Below are positions 51,258-61,751 of a stretch of DNA of 64,000 nt, piece by piece. Origin of the DNA: Dechloromonas sp. (lineage in GTDB: Bacteria > Pseudomonadota > Gammaproteobacteria > Burkholderiales > Rhodocyclaceae); assembly GCA_028687035.1 (NCBI GenBank), contig JAQUAX010000016.1:17419-81418 (forward strand), written 5' to 3'. A program made the position numbers and the translations under genes. The notes beneath the pieces were generated by a model. That model saw only the letters and a list, made by a program, of their open reading frames with translations. It did no database searches and was not told the DNA's origin. Position 1 is the stretch's first letter. Each line of letters begins with the position of its first letter.

Positions 51258-53519
51258 TCACGAATGTGACGCCTGACCACGGTCGAACTTGCGATCTCTG
51301 AGAAGCCGCAGCCCGTTGAACACCACCAGCAAGCTGGCCCCCATGTCGGCAAATACCGCCATCCACATCGTGGCGTGATCGAAGAGGGCCAGCAGCAGGA
51401 AAACGAATTTGATGCCCAGGGCCAGGGTGATGTTCTGCCAGAGCACGGAATGCGTTTGCATGGACAGGCGGATAGTCTCCGGCACACGCCGCAGATCGTC
51501 GTTCATGATGACCACGTCGGCCGCCTCCATGGCGGTATGGGTGCCAGCGCTACCCATGGCAAAACCGATATCCGCCGTTGCAAGTGCAGGCGCATCGTTG
51601 ATACCGTCCCCCACCATGGCCACGGGGTCGCCGACGCTGGCCAGCGCACGGATGGAATCCAGCTTTTCTTCTGGCAACAGATTCGCGCGCACATCTTGAA
51701 TGCCAGCCTGTGCGGCAATGCTTGATGCAGTTGCGGGGTTATCTCCGGTCAGCATGACAGGGGTCACGCCAAGCTTCAGCATCTCCCCGATGGCTTCCTG
51801 AGAACTCGCCTTGATGGTGTCCGCAACAGCGAACATGACCAAGACTGTTTCCCGGTTGGCCAATATGGCGACGGTACGTCCCTGACGCTCATGCTCGAAC
51901 AGGAGCGCTTCCAGTTCCGGAGAACACTGATCACGGTCGTGAATCCAGCGATGGTTACCCAGCACGTAATCGTGTCCGGCGATCGTCCCAAAGACACCAC
52001 GCCCAGCCTCGGCGCCAAAGTCTTGCACGTCCATTTGCTCGGGCAGTGCCAGCCCAGTGGCCACAGCCTTGGACACCGGATGGTCAGAGCGTCCGGCCAA
52101 GGCGAACGCAATGCGCAAGACATCGGGTTCGGGGAGAGCCTTGGAGAGAATGACTTGAGCGACGAGTTTGGGGCGCCCCTCAGTGACCGTGCCAGTCTTA
52201 TCCAGCGCCACCGCCTTGAGTTTCCGGGCCTCCTCCAGGTACGCGCCACCCTTTATCAGAATGCCGCGTCGCGCCGCAGCAGCCAAGCCGCTGACCACCG
52301 TAACCGGGGTCGAAATGACGAGGGCGCAAGGACAGGCAATGACCAGCATGACCAGTGCCTTGTAGAGGCTGGCCATCCAGGTCCACCCCGACGCCAAGGG
52401 ACCGACAAGTGCGACACCTACGGCCAGGACAAAAACTCCAGGCGTGTAGATGGCAGCAAAACGGTCAACAAACCGCTGCGTGGGTGCGCGCGAACCCTGG
52501 GCTTCCTCAACGGCATGAATGATGCGGGCCAGCACGGTATCGCTCGCCGGGGCCGTCACCTCAAACTCCAATGCGCTGCTTTGATTGATGGTGCCAGCAA
52601 ATACCTCGTCGCCCGGTCCCTTCTCAATAGGCATACTTTCGCCGGTCACCGGGGACTGGTCGACCGCGCTGTTGCCTAAGGTAACTTTGCCGTCCAGTGC
52701 AAAACGCTCACCAGGACGGACACGGACTATCTGGCCCACCTGGATTTCCTTGGCCAGAATTTGAAGCCACGAGCCATTCGGTTGACGCACCTCAGCCTGC
52801 TGTGGCGATAACTCGAGGAGGCTCTTGATAGCGTTGCGAGCGCGGTCCACTGCACGGGCTTCAATGAGTTCGGCAATCGCGTAAAGCGCCATCACCATCG
52901 CCGCTTCCGGCCATTCGCCAATCACGAAGGCACCTGCCACGGCGACCGACATCAGTGCGTTGATATTGAGCTGCCCACGCAGGATAGCCGCCAGTCCCTT
53001 CTTGAAGACGGAAAGCCCCGACAACGCGATGGCCACTCCCGCAATGCCCATACCCACCAGCTTCCAGACAAGGGTTTCGGGAGCAACGTAAGCGACCGCC
53101 TCGGCAACAATGGCGACCAGGAGAGCCGCGATAGGTTGCACGAACTGATTACGGCTCTGTGGCGCCGAATCAACGCTTGATTCTTCCGTAAGGAGTTCCG
53201 AATCGAAACCAGCCTTCTTGAGGGCTGCTTGAATATCCGACCACGCATCCGTCGGCACATCGAGGCTCAAGGTTCGAGCCGCCAGGTCAAACGACAAGCG
53301 ACGGATAGCGGGAAATTGCTCCAGCACACGACGAATTTGCGCTTCTTCCGTCGGGCAGTCCATCGCAGGAACCTGTAGAAGAAGTTGCCCTAAAGCGGCC
53401 CTTTGCTGCGGACCAGAACCGTCCGCTGGCTTGGCAGAGGCATTGCAGGCGTGGTTACAGCCGCAGCTGTGTTCATCAGGATGCGCGTTCAAGTTTTTTG
53501 CTTCGTGTTGAGCAGACAT
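51258..53519 (-). CDS. cadA: Zn/Cd/Pb-translocating P1B-type ATPase
   Basis: CPC motif (VIACPCALVIS), DKTGT phosphorylation site, GDGINDAPAL; divergent from MerR regulator. Confidence 0.93.
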   Translation of the reverse strand: MSAQHEAKNLNAHPDEHSCGCNHACNASAKPADGSGPQQRAALGQLLLQVPAMDCPTEEAQIRRVLEQFPAIRRLSFDLAARTLSLDVPTDAWSDIQAALKKAGFDSELLTEESSVDSAPQSRNQFVQPIAALLVAIVAEAVAYVAPETLVWKLVGMGIAGVAIALSGLSVFKKGLAAILRGQLNINALMSVAVAGAFVIGEWPEAAMVMALYAIAELIEARAVDRARNAIKSLLELSPQQAEVRQPNGSWLQILAKEIQVGQIVRVRPGERFALDGKVTLGNSAVDQSPVTGESMPIEKGPGDEVFAGTINQSSALEFEVTAPASDTVLARIIHAVEEAQGSRAPTQRFVDRFAAIYTPGVFVLAVGVALVGPLASGWTWMASLYKALVMLVIACPCALVISTPVTVVSGLAAAARRGILIKGGAYLEEARKLKAVALDKTGTVTEGRPKLVAQVILSKALPEPDVLRIAFALAGRSDHPVSKAVATGLALPEQMDVQDFGAEAGRGVFGTIAGHDYVLGNHRWIHDRDQCSPELEALLFEHERQGRTVAILANRETVLVMFAVADTIKASSQEAIGEMLKLGVTPVMLTGDNPATASSIAAQAGIQDVRANLLPEEKLDSIRALASVGDPVAMVGDGINDAPALATADIGFAMGSAGTHTAMEAADVVIMNDDLRRVPETIRLSMQTHSVLWQNITLALGIKFVFLLLALFDHATMWMAVFADMGASLLVVFNGLRLLRDRKFDRGQASHS

Positions 53520-53566
53520 CTGCAGTCTCCCGTGGCAAGTTGCAAGTATTGATACCCTCATTAAAA

Positions 53567-53590
53567 TCCCTGGAGTGGCTACAGGGTCAA
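53567..53590 (-). promoter_or_regulatory. CadR/MerR-type operator-promoter for cadA
   Basis: Minus strand TTGACCCTGTAGCCACTCCAGGGA: -35 box with dyad in the spacer, typical of MerR-family promoters. Confidence 0.7.
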
Positions 53591-53627
53591 GCCTAGAATA
53601 CAGACATGTTTCAAGCAGGAGACCGAG

Positions 53628-54086
53628 ATGCGTATTGGTGAACTATCCAAGGCGACCGGGGTGGATGTCGAAACCATCCGCTACTACGAGAAGGCACAGT
53701 TACTGAGCGCTCCAACGCGCAGCGACAACGGCTACCGCACCTACACCCAAGCCCATTTGGAACGCCTCGCTTTCATTCGCCATTGCCGGGCGCTCGACAT
53801 TCCCTTGGCTGACGTGCAGCGTTTGCTGTCCTTCGTCGACAGTCCGCAATCTGATTGCGGGGAAATCGACCTGCTCATTGACGCGCAACTTGCCAAGGTT
53901 AGAGCCCGTCTGGCCAGCATGCAGGCCCTGGAACGCCAACTGGTTGCCTTACGCGGTCAGTGTTCGGCACCTCATAGCGCCTCGGAGTGCGGCATCCTGC
54001 ATGAACTCGTGGCAGCAGCACATGGTGAAGCTTGCGCCTGTCACCGGGGGACCAAGGAAGTTCAAGCGTGGAGCAAGTCGGGATGA
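53628..54086 (+). CDS. cadR: MerR-family Cd(II)/Pb(II)-responsive regulator
   Basis: MRIGELSKATGVDVETIRYYEKAQLL; Cys/His-containing C-terminus (ACACHRG). Confidence 0.92.
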   Translation: MRIGELSKATGVDVETIRYYEKAQLLSAPTRSDNGYRTYTQAHLERLAFIRHCRALDIPLADVQRLLSFVDSPQSDCGEIDLLIDAQLAKVRARLASMQALERQLVALRGQCSAPHSASECGILHELVAAAHGEACACHRGTKEVQAWSKSG

Positions 54087-54152
54087 ACGACCCCCTTGAA
54101 AACTGTAGATGACACCCCATTATGACCAAGGCAATTCCCAACCTCAAAGGAA

Positions 54153-54449
54153 ATGACCATGGCAGATTTTTGCATCACAGCAGTCAGGTACAACGAAGAT
54201 CGCAGCCACATTGAATATGTGCGCGTGAACGAAGAAAAACCGGAAAAAATCGGGACAAACCGAACGGTTTCGCGAGCATTCGTGGCAGACCTCATCCGAC
54301 TCGGTAAAGCAACGTTCCAAACTAGGACGAAAACCCCTGAAGGCAAGTGGAAGCGTGGTGCTCCAGTCCACCTCATTGAAGAGATTTACCTGACGACCGA
54401 CAGAAACAGTACCAAGCGGGACAACTTGGGGAACCTGCCGGAGTTCTAA
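54153..54449 (+). CDS. DUF3892-like small protein
   Basis: MTMADFCITAVRYNEDRSHIEYVRVNEEKPEKIG... Confidence 0.65.
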   Translation: MTMADFCITAVRYNEDRSHIEYVRVNEEKPEKIGTNRTVSRAFVADLIRLGKATFQTRTKTPEGKWKRGAPVHLIEEIYLTTDRNSTKRDNLGNLPEF

Positions 54450-54641
54450 TCAGCGTCACCGACACTTCCCAAGTGCCCGGTAGCATCCCCTGCTTTTGAA
54501 GAGAATCTTTGATAGTGGTCTTGGTGACGTTTCAGGGACAATCATCGACATGTTGCAGCCATGGTATGGCCACGGGTAACGTTGCCGAGTGCTCTCGCTC
54601 CTGACAGTCCATTCGATTGGCATTGGATCAGCAGTACTGGC

Positions 54642-55667
54642 ATGCTACCCTTTCAAGCCTCTGCGACGCCCTTCACCCCATCGATGATCATCAAAGAAGC
54701 CGACGACAAGAAGCCCGCAATTCAGACGCTACAAGCCCTACTGTCCCGCCCCGACTGCGGCACCGACACCAGGAAGCGTATCGAACAGGAAATTCGTAAC
54801 ATCCAGGCCGGCATCCGCGGCGAGGAGGAAGCTGCCTACGAGATGCGGGTCCATTGGGGCGAGTCCAAGAATTGGATGGTCATCCACGACCTGAGAATCG
54901 AGGTCAGCGGCCTGGTCGCCCAAATCGACCACCTGCTCATCAACCGTTTCATGGAGATCTGGGTCTGCGAGAGCAAGCACTTCTCGGAGGGGATCGCCAT
55001 CAACGAGCACGGCGAATTTGCTGCCTTCTTTGGGAGCAAACCCTACGGCGTGCCATCCCCCATCGAGCAGAATGCCAAGCACATCCTGATTCTCAGAAAG
55101 CTCTTCGACACCGGCACAGTCAAGCTGCCGACGCGTCTTGGTTTCACCATCAAACCCGACCTGAAGAGCCTCGTCCTCGTCTCGAAGGGTGCCCGCATCA
55201 GCCGGCCGAAGGCGAAAATCGATGGTTTGGAGGCCATCATCAAGAATGATCAGGTCTTCAAATACATCGACAAGTCGATTGACCAGAACAACAACCCGCT
55301 GCTGATGGCGAAGATCATCGGGCAGGACACCCTCGAAGCCTTGGCGCGGGAGATCGCGCGGCTACACAAGCCGATTGCCTTCGATTGGACGGCAAAATTC
55401 GGGCTTCCGAAGGAGACTCCCGTACCGCCGGCGGCGAAACCAGGGCCCGTTTCAGCGGCACCCAAAGCCGAAGCCGCTGTGGAGGCGCCGGCGCCCGAGA
55501 ACGCAAAGCCGGCCGCCGCCGAGGAAAAGCCCAAGCAGAAGCTGATTTGCCATGCCTGCGGCGCGTCCGTGGGCTACAACGTGGCAAAGTTCTGCTGGTT
55601 CAACAAACCGAAATTCGGCGGCAACATCTACTGCATGGATTGCCAGAAGACGGTCTCGGCCGCGTAG
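54642..55667 (+). CDS. NERD (nuclease-related) domain protein with C-terminal Cys cluster
   Basis: VSGLVAQIDHLLINRFMEIWVCESKHFSEGI NERD core; C-term CHACG...CMDCQ; start uncertain (54642 or 54684). Confidence 0.75.
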   Translation: MLPFQASATPFTPSMIIKEADDKKPAIQTLQALLSRPDCGTDTRKRIEQEIRNIQAGIRGEEEAAYEMRVHWGESKNWMVIHDLRIEVSGLVAQIDHLLINRFMEIWVCESKHFSEGIAINEHGEFAAFFGSKPYGVPSPIEQNAKHILILRKLFDTGTVKLPTRLGFTIKPDLKSLVLVSKGARISRPKAKIDGLEAIIKNDQVFKYIDKSIDQNNNPLLMAKIIGQDTLEALAREIARLHKPIAFDWTAKFGLPKETPVPPAAKPGPVSAAPKAEAAVEAPAPENAKPAAAEEKPKQKLICHACGASVGYNVAKFCWFNKPKFGGNIYCMDCQKTVSAA

Positions 55668-55726
55668 GTGGAAAGCAAAGGGGTGAAGATTCCATTGAAA
55701 GCGCCAAATCGGGAGTCGGCACAACG

Positions 55727-57058
55727 ATGACAGGGCCTTGCCTGTGCGTTGATGATCCCGAGATTGATGAGGTCATTAACCTCGACACTGGCATCATTTC
55801 GACGACAAGGGAAGTGATCGGCCACGACTACGACCGCCTCGAAAAGCTGCGGATGGCGCTGGCGGAGGCCAACGCCTCCGGCGAGTCCCTGTATGCCTGC
55901 CCCATCTGTATGGTCGGGGTTTATCTCTCCTGCCGCAGAAAGGACGAGAAGCGCTTCTTTTTCAAGCACCGGACGGAGAACGGCAACTGCCCCGCCATCA
56001 CCCGCGGTGAGCTTTCCAAGGACGAGATGCTGGCGCGCAAGTACAACGCAGCCAAGGAAAGCCGCGCCCACATCCGACTCAAGGAAATCATCGCGGACAG
56101 CCTGCGATACGACTCCGGGTTTTCCGAAGTAGAGACGGAAAAGGTTTGGCGCGGGATGGACAGGACGAAATGGCGCAAGCCCGATGTCCAGGCGCTGTGG
56201 AAGGGCAAGATCCGAATCGCCTTCGAAATCCAGCTATCGACCACCTTCCTGCATGTCATTGCCGAGCGGCGCAATTTCTACCGCCAGGAAGGCGGGCTGC
56301 TCTGCTGGATCTTCAAGTCCTTCGACCAGGCGGAAGCCCGCATGACGCAGGACGATATTTTCCACAACAACAACCGCAACCTGTTCATTGCCGGCGAAGA
56401 GACATTGAAGGCTTCGGCCGCCGACAAGGCGCTGATGCTCGATTGCCATTGGCTTGAACCCCAAGCCATCAATGGTGAAGTCATCGACGCCTGGCGCGAG
56501 GAAAGGGTCCCGTTTTCGCACCTGCAACTCGACGCAGCAGGGCAGCGGGTGTTTTTCCGCGATTGCGATGGCCTGAAAGCCGGTCTCGCCCACCAGGCCA
56601 GCGAGGAAGCCTTGAAGCAGCGCTTCTTCATCTGGTGGCGGAACTCCAAACGCTCCTGGCAGGATGCAGAATGGAACGAGGCGAGGCAGGAATTCAAGAA
56701 GAGGGGCGTGTTCTTGCCGGAATACACCTACGACGTGCTTGGTCTGCTCAACGGGCTGTATTCGGCCCGGGAAGGCGAGTGCATCGGATGGAAGCATCCG
56801 AATTTCATTTCGGCGGCCAACACGGTCGCCAACAGCTACAAGAACGTCATTCGCGCTTTCCGTGCCGCTCTGCTGGTCTATGACCGCGGCGACCTGCTCA
56901 AGCGGGAGGACAAGAAAGGCAATTGGGCAAAGCGGGTCATCGAGTACAAGAAGAAGCTCGCCGAGGGCGACAAGGACTATGACCGCGATGAGCAATACGA
57001 TCCCCTGATTGCCTTTCTCTTCCCCGAGGTTTGGGCGGTCCTTTCCGGCGACAAGTAA
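55727..57058 (+). CDS. DUF6035-like protein (zinc-finger/CoiA-like nuclease-related)
   Basis: YACPICMVGVYLSCRRKDEKRFFFKHRTE...KPDVQALWKGKIRIAFEIQLSTTFLHVIAERRNFYRQ. Confidence 0.6.
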   Translation: MTGPCLCVDDPEIDEVINLDTGIISTTREVIGHDYDRLEKLRMALAEANASGESLYACPICMVGVYLSCRRKDEKRFFFKHRTENGNCPAITRGELSKDEMLARKYNAAKESRAHIRLKEIIADSLRYDSGFSEVETEKVWRGMDRTKWRKPDVQALWKGKIRIAFEIQLSTTFLHVIAERRNFYRQEGGLLCWIFKSFDQAEARMTQDDIFHNNNRNLFIAGEETLKASAADKALMLDCHWLEPQAINGEVIDAWREERVPFSHLQLDAAGQRVFFRDCDGLKAGLAHQASEEALKQRFFIWWRNSKRSWQDAEWNEARQEFKKRGVFLPEYTYDVLGLLNGLYSAREGECIGWKHPNFISAANTVANSYKNVIRAFRAALLVYDRGDLLKREDKKGNWAKRVIEYKKKLAEGDKDYDRDEQYDPLIAFLFPEVWAVLSGDK

Positions 57059-57162
57059 CGTTTTGGCGACCGTCAATACGGCTTATCCCGCATGCCGCTA
57101 TCTCCTCTACTGATGGATGTGGTCAAATTCAAAATGCTGAAGAGATATACAGGTAACGCCAA

Positions 57163-59133
57163 ATGCATGTAGAAAAAATTACGATCACCGGGTTTCGCTG
57201 TTTTGGGCCTGAACCTACGATAGTCAGTTTCAACTCTGGGCTGACAGCCATCGTGGGGCCCAACGCTTCGGGCAAAACAGCGGTTCTCCATGCGCTGATG
57301 CGCCTGTTCGGCATCACTCGCGCGCAGCGCACGATTGTTCCTGCAGATTTTCACGTCCCGCCGGAAGAACACACGCCACCCAACACCAGGGGTCTGACGA
57401 TCGACGTTCAACTGTGCCTACCCGAATTGATTGCGGGCACGGCGACAGCGGCAACCGTGGCTCCCGTGTTTCGGCACATGTGCATCGACCGCCCAGGCGG
57501 TGTTCCGATCTGCCGGCTGCGACTGGAAGCACGCTGGGATGCCGATGGCACCGCCGAAGGAGCCGTCAGCCAGACGTTGTGCTGGGTCAACACCACGGAC
57601 GATGCCGTTCGAGATGACCAATGCACGCCAGTAGCCGCCGCCGACCGGGGCTTAATCCAACTGTTCTACACGCCGGCAACCCGTGACGCCAGCTCGCAGA
57701 TTCGAGCGACCACCGGCGCACTGGCGGCGCGCCTGCTCAAAGCGATCGAGTGGTCGACTGACACACAAAGTGCCGTCGAATCTGCTACCGAGCAACTCAC
57801 CACCGCCTTTGGCAGTGAGCGCGCCATTCAGGCCTTCAGCGCATCGCTTTCCAGGCGCTGGTCGAATCTGCACGATGGCGACGTCGATTGCGAGCCGGCC
57901 CTGAGTCTGATGAGTCGCCGCTTCGAAGAGGTCGTCACGCGAATCGGCGTCATGTTCAGACGCGGCCCCACTGGTGAAGATCGAGGCCTCGACGTTCTCA
58001 GTGACGGACAGCAGTCGCTCTTCTATTTCGCGCTGGCTGCAGCCGTCTTCGACGTGGAGCGCGCAGCAGTCGCTGGAACCATCCAGGGTTTCCGGTCCGA
58101 GGACCTCAGCATCCCGGCACTCACGCTATTTGCGGTCGAAGAACCCGAAAACCATCTGTCCCCTTACTACCTGTCCCGAATCATCGGCCAGATTCGCACC
58201 TTGGTAGATACAGGCGCCGGACAAGCCCTGATCTCCAGCCACTCTCCTTCGGTCCTGGGACGAGTGCCGCCCGAAGACGTCAGATACTGCCGCCGTGATA
58301 CGGCCAGCGGGCGCTCGTCGGTATGCGCCATCCCGATGCCGACCGATGAAGTTGAGGCCATCAAGTTCGTGCGCAACGCGATGCTGGCCTTTCCGGAGCT
58401 GTATTTCGCACGCTTCGCGCTGCTGGTGGAGGGCGATTCGGAGCGCATCGTTCTTCCAAAACTGGCCGAAGCGCTCAACCTGCTAGTCGATCCTTCGTTC
58501 GTCGCCATCGTCCCTTTGGGCGGCCGCCACGTGCAGCATTTCTGGCGTCTACTGAACGGCCTCGGCATTCCCCACGCCACCCTGCTTGATCTCGACCTGG
58601 GCCGCGAAGGCGGCGGCTTCGGACGTGTCAAGAATGTTCTGCAGCAGCTGCTTGCGCTGGGAGTACCCAGAGAGAGGATTCTGACGGTTCAAGGTGGATC
58701 CGTCCTGAATGATGAAGGGCTTCGTAACATGCACACCTTTGACCAAGCCAACTTGCCCGGTTGGCTGAGTTATCTGGAACGCTCTTCCTCCGTCTTCTTT
58801 TCATGGCCGCTGGACCTTGATCTAGCGATGCTGTCCGCTTTCCCGGCAGCCTACACCGCGACCATCGAAGGAACCGGACCGCGGATGACCAACGAGGCCG
58901 CCGCAGAAGTAGTGCTGGGCACCGCTGGACCTGGCTTGACCTGCTACACCGGGGACATTGAGTCCTTTCGCGCGCACATGGCAGCTTACCGCTACCATTT
59001 CCTGACCCATAGCAAGCCCGCCACCCACCTCCGGGCTTTAACGCATGTGGATGCGGAAGCGCTCAGGAACGCCATGCCCGGGCCCCTGCAGCGCGTGCTT
59101 CGCCACATCTCGGTTCAGTTGTCAGGGCTTTAA
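57163..59133 (+). CDS. OLD-family ATPase/TOPRIM nuclease (GajA-like)
   Basis: VGPNASGKTAVLHALMRLFG Walker A; ABC signature-like LSDGQQSLFYFALA; VEEPENHLSP Walker B; TOPRIM FALLVEGDSERIVLP and LLDLDLGREGG. Confidence 0.88.
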   Translation: MHVEKITITGFRCFGPEPTIVSFNSGLTAIVGPNASGKTAVLHALMRLFGITRAQRTIVPADFHVPPEEHTPPNTRGLTIDVQLCLPELIAGTATAATVAPVFRHMCIDRPGGVPICRLRLEARWDADGTAEGAVSQTLCWVNTTDDAVRDDQCTPVAAADRGLIQLFYTPATRDASSQIRATTGALAARLLKAIEWSTDTQSAVESATEQLTTAFGSERAIQAFSASLSRRWSNLHDGDVDCEPALSLMSRRFEEVVTRIGVMFRRGPTGEDRGLDVLSDGQQSLFYFALAAAVFDVERAAVAGTIQGFRSEDLSIPALTLFAVEEPENHLSPYYLSRIIGQIRTLVDTGAGQALISSHSPSVLGRVPPEDVRYCRRDTASGRSSVCAIPMPTDEVEAIKFVRNAMLAFPELYFARFALLVEGDSERIVLPKLAEALNLLVDPSFVAIVPLGGRHVQHFWRLLNGLGIPHATLLDLDLGREGGGFGRVKNVLQQLLALGVPRERILTVQGGSVLNDEGLRNMHTFDQANLPGWLSYLERSSSVFFSWPLDLDLAMLSAFPAAYTATIEGTGPRMTNEAAAEVVLGTAGPGLTCYTGDIESFRAHMAAYRYHFLTHSKPATHLRALTHVDAEALRNAMPGPLQRVLRHISVQLSGL

Positions 59134-59135
59134 TC

Positions 59136-61037
59136 GTGTCCCTGCCGCCGCGCCGCGTCCACCCCGATGATTGGCAGCCCATTGGTGTCACCGAACTCGA
59201 GACGAACGCCTCGACTGTCGTGGGCTCGTCGAGACACTATGCGGTATTGGCTGGCCCCGGTGCGGGAAAAACGGAACTCCTCGCACAGCGCGCCGCCTTC
59301 CTGCTGCAGACGGGCGCGTCACCGGCGCCTCAGCGCATCCTGGCGATCAGCTTCAAGCGCGATGCAGCAAGGAATCTAGCCAAGCGTGTACGTCAACGGT
59401 GCCATCCCGAGCATGCGGCGCGCTTCGACTCCCTCACCTTCGACGCATTCGCGAAGGGTCTCGTCGACCGCTTCGGCCAGGCACTGCCGGAACGATGGCG
59501 CCCCACCTCCGACTACGGAATTCTGTTCCCGACACGTCATCTGCTCGAAGACTTCATTCGCCGTGCAGCCATGGCCGATGACTTACCTTTCCATCGGGCA
59601 CAGATTCAGGCTATTGCGAGCAAGACCTTGGAGCGCCGGCACGTCTTGGTCGCCCCGTTGCCCGACGCTGGTTGGCCACCGGCTACCCCTGGTCAATGGA
59701 TCGGCCAACGATTCTGGGATGAACAACTCCACCAGGGCGTGCGAAGCACACTTACGTTCCCGATGCTCACCCGGCTCGCAGAATTGTTGGTTCGGGTCAA
59801 TGTGTCAGCTCGGCATGCCCTGGCGCTGACCTATTCCCACGTCTTCATGGACGAATTCCAGGACACCACCCAGGCGCAATTCGATCTGGTCAAGACGATT
59901 TTTCTGGGAACTCCAGCCATCATGACCGCTGTGGGCGACAACAAGCAGCAGATCATGCGCTGGGCACTGGCCATGGACGATCCATTCACTGCCTTCGAGC
60001 AAACTTTTGGCGCACGACGAATCCCTCTGCGCAGCAATTACCGCTCATCCCCCGAGCTTGTGCGCATCCAACATGTCCTCGCCCAAGCCCTCGATGCGGG
60101 GGCCGTAGAGCCCCAGTCACGAACCACCTCCAGAATCTCCGATGCCTGCTGCTCAATCTGGAACTTCTCCTCTGCTGCAGTTGAGGCACAGTATCTAGCC
60201 CAGTTCATAACATCGCAGATGCAGGCGCATGGCCTCCAACCGAGCGACTTCGTGATCCTCGTTCGCCAGAAAGCCGAAGAATACGCAGCCATTCTCGAAC
60301 CGGTGTTTCGAGCTCAAGGAATTGCCCTCCGCAACGAGGCTGCCAAGCTCGGGGCCCAGATGCTCCAGGAACTGCTTACCGAGCCGTTGTCAGAGTTGCT
60401 AGTTCTGATCCTGCGCTTGGCCACGGTCGGCAGGGCCAGATCGGCCTGGAGCGAAGCGCTCCAGGCGCTGTCATCTCTACGCGGCATCGTGCCCGAAAAC
60501 GAGCGAGGACACCGACTGCTCACAATGGACCTTGATGCCTTCGCACGCCAATTCAATCGTGGTTTTCCCACCCCACCTCAGACCGCTGAAGCGGCACATG
60601 CAGTCATACAGTCCATCATCGGATTCCTGGGGCGCGACGCACTCATCGCCGCGAATCCCGCATACGCCCAGGGCGATTGGCTATCGGAGGTCGAACACAG
60701 CGTTGCCCTCCATCTGCAAGGCAGCACGGCAGGGACAACTGACTGGAGCGCTGCGCTTGACGCCTACGAAGGAACACACGCCCTTCCACTCATGACCCTA
60801 CACAAGAGCAAGGGGCTGGAATACCACACCGTAATCTTCGTCGGTCTGGATGATTCAGCCTGGTGGAGCTTCCAGCAAGACACGGCAGAGTCCACTGCGG
60901 GATTTTTCGTAGCCTTCACTCGTGCAAAGCAGCGGGTGATCTTCACGTATACAGCAGAACGGGGCACCCGCACTACCGTCGCTCCCCTCTATACGTTGTT
61001 GCAATCGGCAGGTGTTCAAACAGTCTCCATCGCCTGA
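59136..61037 (+). CDS. UvrD/Rep-like superfamily 1 helicase (GajB-like)
   Basis: LAGPGAGKTELLAQRAAFLL; FMDEFQDTTQAQFDLV; LMTLHKSKGLEYHTVIFVGLD; 2-bp gap after OLD gene. Confidence 0.9.
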   Translation: MSLPPRRVHPDDWQPIGVTELETNASTVVGSSRHYAVLAGPGAGKTELLAQRAAFLLQTGASPAPQRILAISFKRDAARNLAKRVRQRCHPEHAARFDSLTFDAFAKGLVDRFGQALPERWRPTSDYGILFPTRHLLEDFIRRAAMADDLPFHRAQIQAIASKTLERRHVLVAPLPDAGWPPATPGQWIGQRFWDEQLHQGVRSTLTFPMLTRLAELLVRVNVSARHALALTYSHVFMDEFQDTTQAQFDLVKTIFLGTPAIMTAVGDNKQQIMRWALAMDDPFTAFEQTFGARRIPLRSNYRSSPELVRIQHVLAQALDAGAVEPQSRTTSRISDACCSIWNFSSAAVEAQYLAQFITSQMQAHGLQPSDFVILVRQKAEEYAAILEPVFRAQGIALRNEAAKLGAQMLQELLTEPLSELLVLILRLATVGRARSAWSEALQALSSLRGIVPENERGHRLLTMDLDAFARQFNRGFPTPPQTAEAAHAVIQSIIGFLGRDALIAANPAYAQGDWLSEVEHSVALHLQGSTAGTTDWSAALDAYEGTHALPLMTLHKSKGLEYHTVIFVGLDDSAWWSFQQDTAESTAGFFVAFTRAKQRVIFTYTAERGTRTTVAPLYTLLQSAGVQTVSIA

Positions 61038-61065
61038 TTCGCCAATATCGATTGCCGCTTTCTCG

Positions 61066-61356
61066 TCAAAGCAACGTGCTGTTCTTGTGAGTAGCGAAAT
61101 TGCCTGATGCGAGTATCGGTTGCAAGAAAGCGGCATATTCCTCTTGCGTATCAAAAAGCTGAATTTCGCATTGAGGATTTGCAATACCGCCGCTCAGGCG
61201 CAGAATCATTTGGCCCTCTCCAGATTCTGCGATTCGCCTTGCTCTTGGACCAAATTGCTTGTGGTTGATCATGAAACCCAAAGCACAAAGCCCTAGTACA
61301 GACCCCACCTGTGCCTTATTAGCTGTCAGCAAAGGTTCTTCTGGGACGTCGGACAA
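61066..61356 (-). CDS. Hypothetical protein (96 aa)
   Basis: ORF on TIR-cluster strand; no family recognised. Confidence 0.4.
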   Translation of the reverse strand: MSDVPEEPLLTANKAQVGSVLGLCALGFMINHKQFGPRARRIAESGEGQMILRLSGGIANPQCEIQLFDTQEEYAAFLQPILASGNFATHKNSTLL

Positions 61357-61747
61357 TAGCGATCATGATCGCGCCGAGGGCTCGTGCATCGTCTTCTTGG
61401 CTAGAATAAATCTCGTCGGCTTTTCGTACCGCATCCTTGCGGTGCTTCATCGAGATCACATTTGAGTGATAGAGGTCACCGCAAACCGTTAGTTGGTGCG
61501 TCACTCCTCCAGGTTGAACCTTTGGATATATAGGTCTCGGTCGGTTCTGCATAAATATATATTCTCGCTTCGTGTTATATACCCCGCTCGTGGCAAAGGG
61601 ATTTTGCCCATAGAGCCCGCTCCAAGATAGCGCCCCTGCGCGACAGCCTAGTGGAGACTCTAGTGCTTTTTTGCTCTGAAAGTGTCCCCCCTGCCAAACC
61701 ATGTGAAAAAGCAGAGGAAGACCAAGTGGCTTTGCTTGAATCAACAG
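61319..61747 (-). CDS. Hypothetical protein (start uncertain) directly downstream of TIR gene
   Basis: Frame open past the TIR stop; QAKPLGLPLLFHMVWQGGHFQSKKALESPLGCRAGALSWSGLYGQNPF... Confidence 0.4.
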   Translation of the reverse strand: MLIQAKPLGLPLLFHMVWQGGHFQSKKALESPLGCRAGALSWSGLYGQNPFATSGVYNTKREYIFMQNRPRPIYPKVQPGGVTHQLTVCGDLYHSNVISMKHRKDAVRKADEIYSSQEDDARALGAIMIAIVRRPRRTFADS

Positions 61748-61751
61748 TGGA

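Noticed and set aside
54553-54575. TGGTATGGCCACGGG, readable as WYGHG, as possible other half of the truncated DUF486 gene
   Set aside because: Only about 12 bp match, followed at once by a stop; likely coincidence.
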